Source: Streptomyces sp. PTY087I2
GTDB taxonomy: Bacteria; Actinomycetota; Actinomycetes; Streptomycetales; Streptomycetaceae
Length of the DNA: 64,000 nt
Direction of reading: 5' to 3'
Assembly: GCF_001687325.1 (NCBI RefSeq)
Contig: NZ_LZRD01000016.1
Span: forward strand, 62,001 to 126,000
The translations under genes and the position numbers were made by a program. This document shows, piece after piece, positions 49,360 through 58,219 of this stretch; the first letter of the stretch is position 1, and every line of letters starts with the position of its first letter. The notes beneath the pieces were generated by a model. It was not told where the DNA came from and ran no database searches. It worked only from the letters and a program-made list of their open reading frames with translations.

Positions 49360-50786
49360 CCGGCGCGCCGGCCCCCGCCGGGGTCTCCCCGGGCCACGGC
49401 GGCCTCGATGGCGCGACCGCGCGCCGCCGTTACGTCACGGTCTCCTTCCTCTTCTGGCTCCCCACCGGCATGTCCATCGCGACGGGCGTGCTCCTCTACA
49501 CCGAACGCGGCATGGGTCTCGCGGCCATCGCCGGCTTCTACGCCGTGCACTCCCTCACGGCCGCCGCGATGGAACTGCCCACCGGCGGCCTCTCCGACGT
49601 CATCGGGCGGCGCCCCGTCCTGGCCATCGCCGGGCTGCTCAACCTCACCGCCTTCACCCTCATCGGCCTCGGCGCGGCAGGATGGGCCATCGCGCTCGGC
49701 ATGGGCCTGATGGGTCTCGCCCGCGCCCTGTCCAGCGGACCCGCCGAGGCCTGGTACGTCGACACCGTCCACGCCCACGCCGGACCCGACGCCGATCTGC
49801 GTACGGGCTTGGCGCGCGGCAGCTCCGCCACCTCGGCCGCCCTCGCGCTCGGCACCGTGCTCGGCGGCGGGCTGCCCTGGCTGCTCGGCCTCGCCCCCGG
49901 CCTGGGGGAGTGGCTGGCCGACACGACCGGCGGCCTGGTCATCCCGCTCTCCGTGCCCGCCCTGCTCGGTGCGCTGGTCGAAGGCGTCTTCGTGCTCTAC
50001 GTGCTGAGCGCCCTGCCCGAACCGCCCCGGCCCCGCACTACCCTGCGCCGGGTCGTGGGCGGCGTGCCCGAGGCCATCGCCGCCGGGCTGCGGCTCGGCG
50101 CCCGGGATGCCCTGATCCGGCGCATCCTGCTCACCGCGAGCGCCGCCGGCGCCGCGCTCGCGGCGCTCGAACTGCTCACCCCCGGCCGGGCCGCCGCCCT
50201 CATGGGAACGGCCGAGTCCGGGGCCCTGGTCTTCGCGGGGCTCGCCTGCGCCGGATACCTTTGCCACGCCCTGGGCGGCCAACTCGCCCCGCTCGTCGCC
50301 CGGTTCACCGGCAACAGTGAGCGCGCGGTGCTCACGAGCCTCGGATTCACGGTGCTGGGGCTGACCCTGCTCGGCCTCACCACGCACTCGATGAGCCCAC
50401 TGGCCACGACCGTCGCCGTTACCGGCTACGGACTCGTCTACCTGGGCCTGGGAGCCGCGGGCCCCAACGAGAACGATCTGCTGCACCGCCGGGTCGACGC
50501 CTCCGGCCGCGCCACCGCCCTCTCCGTCCAGTCGCTCTCCCTGCAACTGGTCGCCGCCGGCGCCGGCCTTGGCGCGGGTGCCCTGCCGCCGGGGCCGCTG
50601 CCCTGGCTGCTGGCCGCCACGGCCGTACTGGCCGGCGCGCTGCTCTGGGTCCGCAGGGCCGCCCCGGCGAAGACGCCGACCCGCCCTGACACCGCGGCCG
50701 GGGGCCCGGTCGCCGCCCCCGTTCCCGCCGGACCGCTCCACGACACCGCACCCGAGGAGATCCGCCCCCATGCTCGACCGACTTGA
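49356..50786 (+). CDS. MFS transporter
   Basis: A 476-residue major-facilitator protein with about 12 helices. The loop 2-3 motif is GGLSDVIGRRPVLAI; GLMGLARALSSGPAEAWYVDTV is a further family segment. It is probably a drug or metabolite exporter. It is translationally coupled to the ArsR-type gene; its last 17 bp overlap the kinase gene. The proline-rich C-terminal tail is non-membrane. Confidence 0.88.
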   Translation: MTGAPAPAGVSPGHGGLDGATARRRYVTVSFLFWLPTGMSIATGVLLYTERGMGLAAIAGFYAVHSLTAAAMELPTGGLSDVIGRRPVLAIAGLLNLTAFTLIGLGAAGWAIALGMGLMGLARALSSGPAEAWYVDTVHAHAGPDADLRTGLARGSSATSAALALGTVLGGGLPWLLGLAPGLGEWLADTTGGLVIPLSVPALLGALVEGVFVLYVLSALPEPPRPRTTLRRVVGGVPEAIAAGLRLGARDALIRRILLTASAAGAALAALELLTPGRAAALMGTAESGALVFAGLACAGYLCHALGGQLAPLVARFTGNSERAVLTSLGFTVLGLTLLGLTTHSMSPLATTVAVTGYGLVYLGLGAAGPNENDLLHRRVDASGRATALSVQSLSLQLVAAGAGLGAGALPPGPLPWLLAATAVLAGALLWVRRAAPAKTPTRPDTAAGGPVAAPVPAGPLHDTAPEEIRPHARPT

Positions 50787-51702
50787 GCCGCTGGTCATCG
50801 GCGAATGCGTCGCCGACATCGTCCGGCAGCCGGCCAAGGCCGACCGGGTCCACCCCGGCGGCAGCCCCGCCAACGTCGCGTACGGGCTGGCCCGGCTCGG
50901 CCACGACACCACCCTGCTCACCCAGTTGGGCGCCGACGACCACGGGCGGCTCATCCGGGACCATCTGGCCGCCGCCGGGGTCGAGGTCCGCACCGACGGC
51001 GCCATCGGGCCGACCCCCTCGGCCGTGGTCACCCTGGACGGCCAGGGGCATGCCACGTACGCCTTCGACGTCGGCTGGACCCTGGGCCCGGTGGTGCTCG
51101 ACCGGACCCCGGGGCATGTGCACACCGGCTCGATCGCGGCCGTAGTCGAGCCGGGAGCGGCGACGGTCCTGGCCGCCCTGGAGTCGCTGCGGGCCGCCGC
51201 CACCGTCAGCTACGACCCCAACGTGCGGCCCGCGTTGATGGGCGAGCGCACCCGGGCCGTGGACCGCGTCGAGCGCTGCGTCGCGCTCAGCGACGTGGTC
51301 AAGGCCAGCGACGAGGACCTGCGGTGGCTGCACCCGGACGAGGAGCCCGAGCGGATCGCCGAACGGTGGCTGGCCGCCGGGCCCGCGCTCGTCCTCGTCA
51401 CCCGGGGCGAGGCGGGCGCGTTCGCCCTGTTCCCCGGCGGCCGGATCACCATCGACGCCCCGGCGGTCGAGGTCGCCGACACCGTCGGCGCCGGCGACGC
51501 CTTCATGTCCGGGACGCTCCACGCTCTCGCCGCGCACGGACTCCTCGGCCCGGACGGCCGGGACCGGCTGCGCGCCGTGGACCGGGACACCGTCGCCGAC
51601 GTCCTGCGCCACGCGGTCGCCTCCGCCGCCGTGACCGTCGCCCGGGCCGGGGCCAATCCGCCCGGGCCCGACGAGCTCCACGCGGCGCTCGACGTCAACT
51701 GA
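50770..51702 (+). CDS. PfkB-family carbohydrate kinase (fructokinase-like)
   Basis: A 310-residue ribokinase-fold enzyme. The N-terminal signature is GGSPANVAYGLARLGHDTTLLTQLGADDHG; the C-terminal signature DTVGAGDAFMSG has catalytic Asp243 with the GAGD anion hole. It phosphorylates a sugar, probably fructose, using ATP. ATG 50770 follows GAGGAGA and lies inside the end of the MFS gene, so the two are co-transcribed; whether the MFS protein carries its substrate is open. Confidence 0.9.
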   Translation: MLDRLEPLVIGECVADIVRQPAKADRVHPGGSPANVAYGLARLGHDTTLLTQLGADDHGRLIRDHLAAAGVEVRTDGAIGPTPSAVVTLDGQGHATYAFDVGWTLGPVVLDRTPGHVHTGSIAAVVEPGAATVLAALESLRAAATVSYDPNVRPALMGERTRAVDRVERCVALSDVVKASDEDLRWLHPDEEPERIAERWLAAGPALVLVTRGEAGAFALFPGGRITIDAPAVEVADTVGAGDAFMSGTLHALAAHGLLGPDGRDRLRAVDRDTVADVLRHAVASAAVTVARAGANPPGPDELHAALDVN

Positions 51703-51802
51703 CGCCACGTCATGACCCGTTCGGCGCAGTCGAACGCACCCTCGTGAGACGTTCCGCCGTTCGTCAACCCGATGCAGTACGACAACGGGATCGGGGCAAC
51801 GG

Positions 51803-52936
51803 GTGGCATCGGGGCGACGGGTGGCGAGGAGACAGGCGGCCGAGCGCGGTACGGAGCCGGGGACGCGGGCGGGCGTCTTAGCGGCCGGGGCGCGCACGGC
51901 GGTACTGAAGGGCGTGGCGGGCTGGGTGCCGGGGGAGCCGGTCGGCAACGAACGGCTGCCCGCCGACTGGGGCGTGGACGACGCCTGGGTCCGCCGCCGC
52001 ACCGGCATCGGCAGCCGGCACCGGGCCGGAGAGGACGTCGCCACCGGCGACCTCGCGTTCGAGGCGGCCTCCCGGCTGCTGCGCCGCGCCCCGGCTGCGG
52101 GCGGGGTGGACGCGGTGGTCCTCGCCACCGCCACCCCCGACCACCTCTGCCCCGGCACCGCCCCCGCGCTCGCGGCCCGGCTCGGGCTCGGCACCGTACC
52201 GGCGCTGGACATCGCCGCCGTGTGCAGCGGCTTCGTCTATGGACTGGCCGTCTGCCACGGTCTGATCACCTCGGGCCTCTACGGGCGGATCCTGCTCGTC
52301 GGGGCCGACGTCTACTCGACCTGGCTCGACCCGGCCGACCGCTCGGCGGGCGTCGTCTTCGGCGACGGGGCGGGCGCCGCGCTGGTGGCGGCCGGGCGCA
52401 GCGGCGATCCCGGGGAACTGCTCGCGTTCGACCTGGGCAGCGACGGTACGGGCTACGACCTGATCACCGTCCCCGGCGGCGGGGCCCGCGCGCGGGCGAG
52501 CGGCAAACCGGCCGGCCCGGGCGACGGGTTCTTCCGGATGCAGGGCGGCACCGTCTACCAGCACGCCGTGGAGCGGATGACCGGCTCCTGCCGGACGCTC
52601 CTGGACCGGGTCGGCTGGGACCCGGCCGACGTCGACCGGTTCGTACCGCACCAGGCCAACGCCCGGATCCTGCGCGCCGTCGCCGAGCGGGTCGGCATCG
52701 CGCCGCAGCGCTGCGTGACCCATCTGGAGCGGGTCGGCAACACCGGCGCCGCCTCCATCCCGCTGGCCCTGGCCGACGCGGCGGACGGGGGCCTCCTCCG
52801 CGCCGGCGACCGGGTACTGCTCACCGCCTTCGGGGGCGGACTGACCTGGGGTTCGGCGGCACTTCGCTGGCCCGGGACCCCGCAGACCATGTGCATGGAC
52901 TCTATGGAAGGAACACAGCATGTCGCTCCCCGCTGA
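51803..52936 (+). CDS. Beta-ketoacyl-ACP synthase III (FabH-like) of a lipid/polyketide cluster
   Basis: A 377-residue KAS III with complete triad: Cys141 (AAVCSGFVYG), His in PHQANARIL and Asn in RVGNTGAASIP. It would prime chain building from an acyl-CoA onto ACP. It starts a five-gene cluster with KAS II, acyl-CoA oxidase-like protein, ACP and KAS II, separate from housekeeping fatty-acid genes. The start is uncertain: GTG 51803 gives an Arg-rich N-terminal extension relative to usual FabH; GTG 51821 is also possible. It overlaps the next gene by 17 bp. Confidence 0.87.
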   Translation: MASGRRVARRQAAERGTEPGTRAGVLAAGARTAVLKGVAGWVPGEPVGNERLPADWGVDDAWVRRRTGIGSRHRAGEDVATGDLAFEAASRLLRRAPAAGGVDAVVLATATPDHLCPGTAPALAARLGLGTVPALDIAAVCSGFVYGLAVCHGLITSGLYGRILLVGADVYSTWLDPADRSAGVVFGDGAGAALVAAGRSGDPGELLAFDLGSDGTGYDLITVPGGGARARASGKPAGPGDGFFRMQGGTVYQHAVERMTGSCRTLLDRVGWDPADVDRFVPHQANARILRAVAERVGIAPQRCVTHLERVGNTGAASIPLALADAADGGLLRAGDRVLLTAFGGGLTWGSAALRWPGTPQTMCMDSMEGTQHVAPR

Positions 52937-54176
52937 TCAGGGCACCGAGGCCCGAGCCGGCACCGCCGTGGCGGTGACGGGCATCGGCCTGGTGACACCC
53001 GCAGGGGCGGACGAGCACAGCTTCTGGGAGGGGCTGTGCTCCGGGCGGTCCACCGCCCGGCGGATCGAGGAACTCGCGGGCCTGCCGGTCGACTTCGCCT
53101 GTCCGGTCGACGGCATCGACCTGGACGCGGCGGTGGGCGGCCGGTCGGTGTGGCGGATGGCCCGGTTCGTGAAGCTGGCGCTGGTCGCCGCCCGGCAGGC
53201 CGTCGCCGACGCCGGCCTCGACCCGGCCCGGTGGGACGGCGCCCGGGTCGGCGTGGTGCTCGGCGTGGGCGTCGGCGGCGTCTCCGTACTCGTCGACAAC
53301 GCGGCCAAGCTGACCGCCTCCGGTCCCGAGGCGGTCTCCCCGCTCCTCGTGCCGATGATGATCCCCAACGCGGCGGCGGGCGAGGTCGCCATCGCGCTGA
53401 AGGCGGGCGGCCCGAGCCTCGCCCCCGCCACCGCCTGCGCCTCCGGGGCCACGGCCGTCGCCGTCGCCCGCGATCTGCTGCTCGGCGGCAGCTGCGACGT
53501 GGTCGTCGCGGGCGGCGCGGAGTCGGTGCTGACCCCGCTGGTGGTCACCGCGTTCGCCCGGATGGGCGCGCTGTCCACCCGCACCGGCGAACCGGCCGCC
53601 GCCTCCCGCCCGTTCGCCGCCGACCGGGACGGCTTCGTCATCGGCGAGGGCGCCGCCATGCTCGTCCTGGAGCGCGAGGAAGGGGTACGCGCCCGGGGCG
53701 GCCGGACCCGCGCCCTGCTCACCGGGGCCGGCTCCAGCACCGACGCCCACCACCCCACCGCCCCGGCCCCCGACGGACACGGCGCCCAGCGGGCGGTGCG
53801 GGCCGCGCTCGACCAGGCGGGCTGGACACCCGGCGATGTCGATCACATCAACGCCCACGGCACCTCCACCCCCCTCAACGACGCCATGGAGACCACCCTC
53901 ATCTCCCGGCTCTTCCCGCACCGGCCGCCCGTCACCGCGCCCAAGGGCGTCACCGGGCACACCCTGGCGGCGGCGGGCGCGATCGAGGCGGTGGCCACCG
54001 TCCTGACGCTGGAACGTTCCGCCGTACCGCCGATCGCCAACCTGGACGCACTCCCCGACGCCTTCCCCCTCGACTGCGTGACAAAGGAACCCCGGCACCG
54101 GCGGATCGAGACGGCGCTCAGCCACTCCTTCGGCTTCGGCGGCCACAACGTCGCACTGGCCTTCCAACGCGCCTGA
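52920..54176 (+). CDS. Beta-ketoacyl-ACP synthase II (FabF-like), first copy
   Basis: A 418-residue KAS II with active-site Cys173 (TACASG) and two His (NAHGTST, KGVTGHTLAAAG), plus FGFGGHN. All catalytic residues are present, so it is a working condensing enzyme rather than a chain-length factor. ATG 52920 follows GGAAGGA. It is similar throughout to the second copy at 56638 (shared FRM/WRMARF.K.AL.AAR.AVADAGLDPA.WDGARV). Confidence 0.93.
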   Translation: MSLPADQGTEARAGTAVAVTGIGLVTPAGADEHSFWEGLCSGRSTARRIEELAGLPVDFACPVDGIDLDAAVGGRSVWRMARFVKLALVAARQAVADAGLDPARWDGARVGVVLGVGVGGVSVLVDNAAKLTASGPEAVSPLLVPMMIPNAAAGEVAIALKAGGPSLAPATACASGATAVAVARDLLLGGSCDVVVAGGAESVLTPLVVTAFARMGALSTRTGEPAAASRPFAADRDGFVIGEGAAMLVLEREEGVRARGGRTRALLTGAGSSTDAHHPTAPAPDGHGAQRAVRAALDQAGWTPGDVDHINAHGTSTPLNDAMETTLISRLFPHRPPVTAPKGVTGHTLAAAGAIEAVATVLTLERSAVPPIANLDALPDAFPLDCVTKEPRHRRIETALSHSFGFGGHNVALAFQRA

Positions 54177-54220
54177 TAAACGGGGGCATTTCGGGACGGC
54201 GGGGGTGTCCTCGCCGTTCC

Positions 54221-54249
54221 TTGATCGTTACTGTGTTGTGACCGTAACC
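54221..54249. promoter_or_regulatory. Dyad before the acyl-CoA oxidase-like gene
   Basis: GTTAC (54227-54231) and GTAAC (54244-54248) flank 12 bp directly before ATG 54250. No clear Shine-Dalgarno is seen there, so this AT-rich element may be an internal promoter/operator. Confidence 0.35.
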
Positions 54250-56262
54250 ATGAATGACGCGGCTTCGCCGTCCACGAACGATCTGCTCACCGCGGTGCTC
54301 TTCGGGCCGAACTTCCGCCAGGAGCACGGATTCTGGCGCCGCATGCTGACAACAGAACCGTTTCGCCGCCCCGGTGGCGGCACCCCCGACGAACGGCTCG
54401 CCCTCTCCTACCACCGGCTGCGCATCCTCAACAACGCGCTCGACAGCGGCGCCCGTCTGGCCGCCGACCCCCGGGCACTGGCCGCCCTCCACGAATGGCT
54501 CGGCCCCGTCGACCCGGCGCTGACCACCGTGGCGGGCATCCACTACAACCTCTTCCTCGGTAGCCTCCTCGACCACGACGCCGACACCCGGCGCGACCTG
54601 TCGGACTTCCTCGCCCTGCGGCGCGTCGGCACCTTCCTCTGTACGGAGGTGGCGCACGGCAACGACGCGGCGGCCATCGAGACGACCGCGACGTACGACC
54701 GCGAACGCGACGGCTTCGTCCTGCACACCCCGCACGCCGGGGCGCAGAAGTTCATGCCCAACACCAGCCCCGCCGGCGGTCCCAAGTCCGGTGTGGTGGC
54801 GGCCCGGCTGCTCGCCGACGGCGCCGACCACGGGGTCTTCCTCTTCCTCGCGCCGCTCACCGACGCCCACCGCGCCCTGCCCGGCGTCCGGGTGCGGCGG
54901 CTGCCCGCCCGGATGGGCTCCCCGGTCGACCACTGCCTCACCTCCTTCGACCGCTGCTTCGTCCCACGCGAGGCACTGCTCGCCGGACAGCACGGGCGGA
55001 TCGGCGACGACGGCCGGTTCCACAGCGAAGTCCCCAACCGCAGAAGGCGGTTCCTCGCCTCCATCGGCCGGGTCACCCCCGGCAAGCTCTCCATGAGCGC
55101 CTGCGCGGTCGGCTCCGCCCGGGTCACCCTGGCCATCGCCGTCCGGTACGCCGGCCACCGGATGATCTCCGGATCGCGCGCCGCCCGGCGGATCCCCGTG
55201 TACGCGCACCGCACCCACCACGGCCCGCTGGCCGGAGCGATGGCCACCGTGTACGCGATGAGCCTGCTGCACCGCAGGGCCCTGGACGGCTGGGAGTCGG
55301 CCTCCGCGGCCGACCGGGACGAGGCCGAACGCCTGGTCGCCGTCGCCAAGGGGTGGATCACCTGGCAGGCCCGTGACGTCATCGTCGAGTGCCGCGAACG
55401 GTGCGGAGCCCAGGGGCTGCTGGAGAACAACGGGATGACCGAACTGGTCACCGGCATCGAGGGCGCGATCACCGCCGAGGGCGACAACCTCGCCGTGCAC
55501 GCCAAGGCCGCCGCCGAAATGCTCTTCAGCGCCACCGACCGGGACCCGGCCGAGGAGGACGGCCCCGGCGACCTGGACGACCCCGCCTTCCTCGGCCGGC
55601 TCTGCGCGGCCGTCGAGGACCTCTGGTTCACCCGCGCCCGGACGCGGATGAGCGCCGCCCCGCCCGGCGACCCGCTCGGCCGCTGGAACGCCGCGTCGTC
55701 GGCCGCGCTGCGCGGCGTCGAGGCGTACGCCTACCGCCAGGCGGACGAAGCGTACGCCGAGGCCGTCGCCACCCTGCCCGAAGGCGAGGCGCGCGACCGG
55801 CTGACCGAGCTGCGCAGGCTCTTCGCGCTCCGGTGGATCGCCCGCAACAGCGGTGACCTGCTCGCCACCGGACGGCTGACCGCCGATCAGGTCACCTCTC
55901 TGCCCGACGCGGTGGAGGAGGCGACCGCGGTCGTGGCCGAACACACCCCCGCCCTGGTGGCGACCTTCGCGCTGCCCGAGCGCCTGATGTCGGACTGGCC
56001 GATCGCCGGACCCCGCTACGCCGACGTCTACGACGACCCCGAGGGGGCCTGGCACCGGAGCCGCAGGGCGGGAATCCGGGGCCGCGCGGCGGAATTCCGG
56101 CGGCCCGTCTGCGGCAGCCGGAGGCGCCCGCTGCGCGAGAAGGTCGCCGCGCTCGGCACCCGCGGGGTCCTGCTGGCGTACTGGGGAACCACGTCGGTGC
56201 TCTCCCGATGGTTCGAGAAGCCGCAGGTGAGCGTAGATGAATCGGTTCGCCGGAAGGCGTAA
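54250..56262 (+). CDS. Acyl-CoA oxidase/dehydrogenase-family flavoprotein
   Basis: A 670-residue ACOX-type protein: VGTFLCTEVAHGNDAAAIETTATYD in the flavin domain, CGAQGLLENNGMTELVTGIEGAITAEGDN with probable catalytic base Glu410, and a C-terminal ACOX-like helical domain. It would introduce an alpha,beta double bond, using oxygen as electron acceptor if a true oxidase. In this cluster it may act on ACP- or CoA-bound chains. ATG 54250 is preferred to the frame start at 54205 because homology starts after it. Confidence 0.88.
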   Translation: MNDAASPSTNDLLTAVLFGPNFRQEHGFWRRMLTTEPFRRPGGGTPDERLALSYHRLRILNNALDSGARLAADPRALAALHEWLGPVDPALTTVAGIHYNLFLGSLLDHDADTRRDLSDFLALRRVGTFLCTEVAHGNDAAAIETTATYDRERDGFVLHTPHAGAQKFMPNTSPAGGPKSGVVAARLLADGADHGVFLFLAPLTDAHRALPGVRVRRLPARMGSPVDHCLTSFDRCFVPREALLAGQHGRIGDDGRFHSEVPNRRRRFLASIGRVTPGKLSMSACAVGSARVTLAIAVRYAGHRMISGSRAARRIPVYAHRTHHGPLAGAMATVYAMSLLHRRALDGWESASAADRDEAERLVAVAKGWITWQARDVIVECRERCGAQGLLENNGMTELVTGIEGAITAEGDNLAVHAKAAAEMLFSATDRDPAEEDGPGDLDDPAFLGRLCAAVEDLWFTRARTRMSAAPPGDPLGRWNAASSAALRGVEAYAYRQADEAYAEAVATLPEGEARDRLTELRRLFALRWIARNSGDLLATGRLTADQVTSLPDAVEEATAVVAEHTPALVATFALPERLMSDWPIAGPRYADVYDDPEGAWHRSRRAGIRGRAAEFRRPVCGSRRRPLREKVAALGTRGVLLAYWGTTSVLSRWFEKPQVSVDESVRRKA

Positions 56263-56365
56263 CCGGAAGATCGTCTTCCAGTTATTTCGAGCGGTGGGCA
56301 ACACCGTTTCCCCCGCCGCTCGGACGAGCGCGATGAATCCGACGAACCCGATGAGAGGAATCACC

Positions 56366-56641
56366 ATGAAGACCATCCACCCCAAGATCACCGAGGTGCT
56401 GACCGGGACGTTCAAGGTGCCCGCCCACGAGGTCCTGCCGGAGTCCACGATGGACAGCCTGGAGATGGACTCCCTCGCGGTCGCCGAATTCGCCGTCATC
56501 ATCAAGGAGACCCTGGGCGTCGACGCCGACTCCGAGAAGCTCTACAAGGACGCCACGCTGGCCGACATCTCCGCATACATCGACGAGGCCGTCGCCGGCG
56601 CGCCGGCCGAGGCGACGGTGCCGGTGAGCAACACCCGATGA
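56366..56641 (+). CDS. Acyl carrier protein
   Basis: A 91-residue ACP. The phosphopantetheine site is Ser36 in EMDSLAVAEF, followed by LGVDADSEKL and a helical C-terminus. ATG 56366 follows GAGAGGAA; the frame opens upstream at 56237 inside the oxidase gene. Its stop overlaps the start of the second KAS II (ATGA). As the only carrier in the cluster it should serve all three condensing enzymes. Confidence 0.93.
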   Translation: MKTIHPKITEVLTGTFKVPAHEVLPESTMDSLEMDSLAVAEFAVIIKETLGVDADSEKLYKDATLADISAYIDEAVAGAPAEATVPVSNTR

Positions 56642-57861
56642 AGCGACCCGCCATCGCCGTGACAGGGCTGGGGATGATCACCCCGGTCGGCCACACCACC
56701 GACACCACCTGGGACGGGGTCCGCGCCGGCGTCTCGCCCGCCCGCACCGTCCCCGAACTGCGCGGCTGCGCCGTCGACTTCGCCTGTACGGTCTCCGGTA
56801 TCGACCTCGACGACGCGGTCGGCGGCCGGACCGCGTTCCGGATGGGCCGGTACGTCAAGTTCGCCCTCCTCGCCGCCCGGGAGGCGGTCGCCGACGCCGG
56901 ACTCGACCCGGCGCACTGGGACGGGGCCCGGGTCGCCGTCGTCGTCGGCACCAGCAGCGGAGGATCCGCCGGGCTCACCGAACAGGCCGTCGCCCTGGAA
57001 CGGCGCGGCCCCGAGGCCACCTCGCCCTCGGGCATCCTGCTGACCATCCCGAACATGCCCGCGGCCGAGATCGCCATCGCGATGAAGGCCACCGGACCCA
57101 GCCTGGCCCCGTGCACGGCCTGCTCGTCCGGGGTGACCGCGCTGTCGGTGGCCCGGGACATGCTGACGCTGGGCCAGTGCGACATCGCTATCGCCGGGGC
57201 CACCGAGTCGATCGTGTTCCCCGTCGCCATGACCGGCTTCGCCCGCTCCGGCGCGGCGGCGATGCGGGACGGCGACCCCGCCCGCCTCTGCCGCCCCTTC
57301 GCCGCCGACCGGGCCGGCATCGTCATGGGCGAGGGCGCGGCGATCATGGTCCTGGAACGGGCCGACGACGCCCGCGCCCGAGGAGCCGCCCCCCGGGCGC
57401 TGATCGCGGGCGCCGGGGCCACCACCGACGCCCACCACCCCACCAGCCCGCACCCGGCGGGGGAGGTCGCGCGGGCGGCCGTCGACGCCGCGCTGCGGGA
57501 CGCGGGCTGGCGGGCCGAGGACGTCGACCACGTCAACGCGCACGGCACGTCGACCCCCTTGAACGACGCGACGGAAGCCGCCCTCATCGGCCGGGCCTAT
57601 CCGCACCGGCCGCCCGTCACCGCCCCCAAGGGCGTACTGGGCCACTGCATGGGGGCGGCCGGAGCCATCGAGGCGGGTCTGACGGTCCTCACGCTCCAGC
57701 ACGGGGTGATCCCGCCGATCGCGAACCTGGACGCCCCCGAGCCCGGGTTCGCCATCGACTGCGTCACCAAGACCCCGCGCGAGGCCCCCGTACGACGGGC
57801 CGTCAGCCACTCCTTCGGCTTCGGCGGCCACAACGCGGTGATCGCCCTCCAGGCTCCCTAG
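56638..57861 (+). CDS. Beta-ketoacyl-ACP synthase II (FabF-like), second copy
   Basis: A 407-residue KAS II with Cys162 (TACSSG), His in NAHGTST and in KGVLGHCMGAAG. All catalytic residues are again intact. It is paralogous to the copy at 52920, and both retain the cysteine, unlike the KSalpha/CLF pair of type II polyketide synthases. It is translationally coupled to the ACP gene and ends the cluster before a strong terminator. Confidence 0.93.
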   Translation: MKRPAIAVTGLGMITPVGHTTDTTWDGVRAGVSPARTVPELRGCAVDFACTVSGIDLDDAVGGRTAFRMGRYVKFALLAAREAVADAGLDPAHWDGARVAVVVGTSSGGSAGLTEQAVALERRGPEATSPSGILLTIPNMPAAEIAIAMKATGPSLAPCTACSSGVTALSVARDMLTLGQCDIAIAGATESIVFPVAMTGFARSGAAAMRDGDPARLCRPFAADRAGIVMGEGAAIMVLERADDARARGAAPRALIAGAGATTDAHHPTSPHPAGEVARAAVDAALRDAGWRAEDVDHVNAHGTSTPLNDATEAALIGRAYPHRPPVTAPKGVLGHCMGAAGAIEAGLTVLTLQHGVIPPIANLDAPEPGFAIDCVTKTPREAPVRRAVSHSFGFGGHNAVIALQAP

Positions 57862-57881
57862 AAAAGGTGTCTTGGCGGAAT

Positions 57882-57930
57882 CCGCGCGGCCGGTACGGCG
57901 GGTCGATCCCGCGCCGCACCGGCCCCGCGG
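57882..57930 (+). terminator. Terminator between the KAS cluster and the cobalamin operon
   Basis: A 19-bp stem with two mismatches (CCGCGCGGCCGGTACGGCG at 57882-57900 against 57912-57930) closes an 11-nt loop, 20 bp after the KAS II stop. Confidence 0.75.
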
Positions 57931-57969
57931 ACCGTGACCCACCACACCGCTTCTGAGCTGCGGGAAGAC

Positions 57970-58150
57970 GCGTGATAGCTTGCCGGGGCCAGTCGAACCC
58001 CAGCGACGGGGTCAGGGAATCCGGTGCGAAACCGGAACTGACGCGCAGCGGTGAGGGGGACGGGCGGGGCCACGGCCACTGGAGCGCACACGCGCCCCGG
58101 GAAGGCGTCCCGCCCGGACGAACCCGAGTCCGAAGACCTGCTGGTGCCCG
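57970..58150 (+). ncRNA. Cobalamin riboswitch (B12 element)
   Basis: The conserved cobalamin-aptamer blocks appear in order: AGCTTGCCGG near 57977, GGGAATCCGGTGCGAAACCG with CTGACGCGCAGCGGTGA (58014-58053), the B12 box GCCACTGGAGC (58075-58085), GGGAAGGCGTCCCGCC (58099-58114) and AGTCCGAAGACCTGC (58127-58141). It lies in the 5' leader of a BtuFCD-type operon, so adenosylcobalamin should shut off expression. GGGCCC-containing stems at 58160-58202 could form the expression platform masking the start region. Confidence 0.93.
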
Positions 58151-58219
58151 CGCCCGCACCGGGGCCCGGGAACCGTACGACGGGCTCCGCGGCTGGGCCC
58201 AGAGACACAGAGGTCCTTC

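Noticed and set aside
51803..57861. Classical type II polyketide synthase with KS/CLF
   Set aside because: Neither KAS II lacks the active-site Cys, and no ketoreductase, cyclase or aromatase is present.
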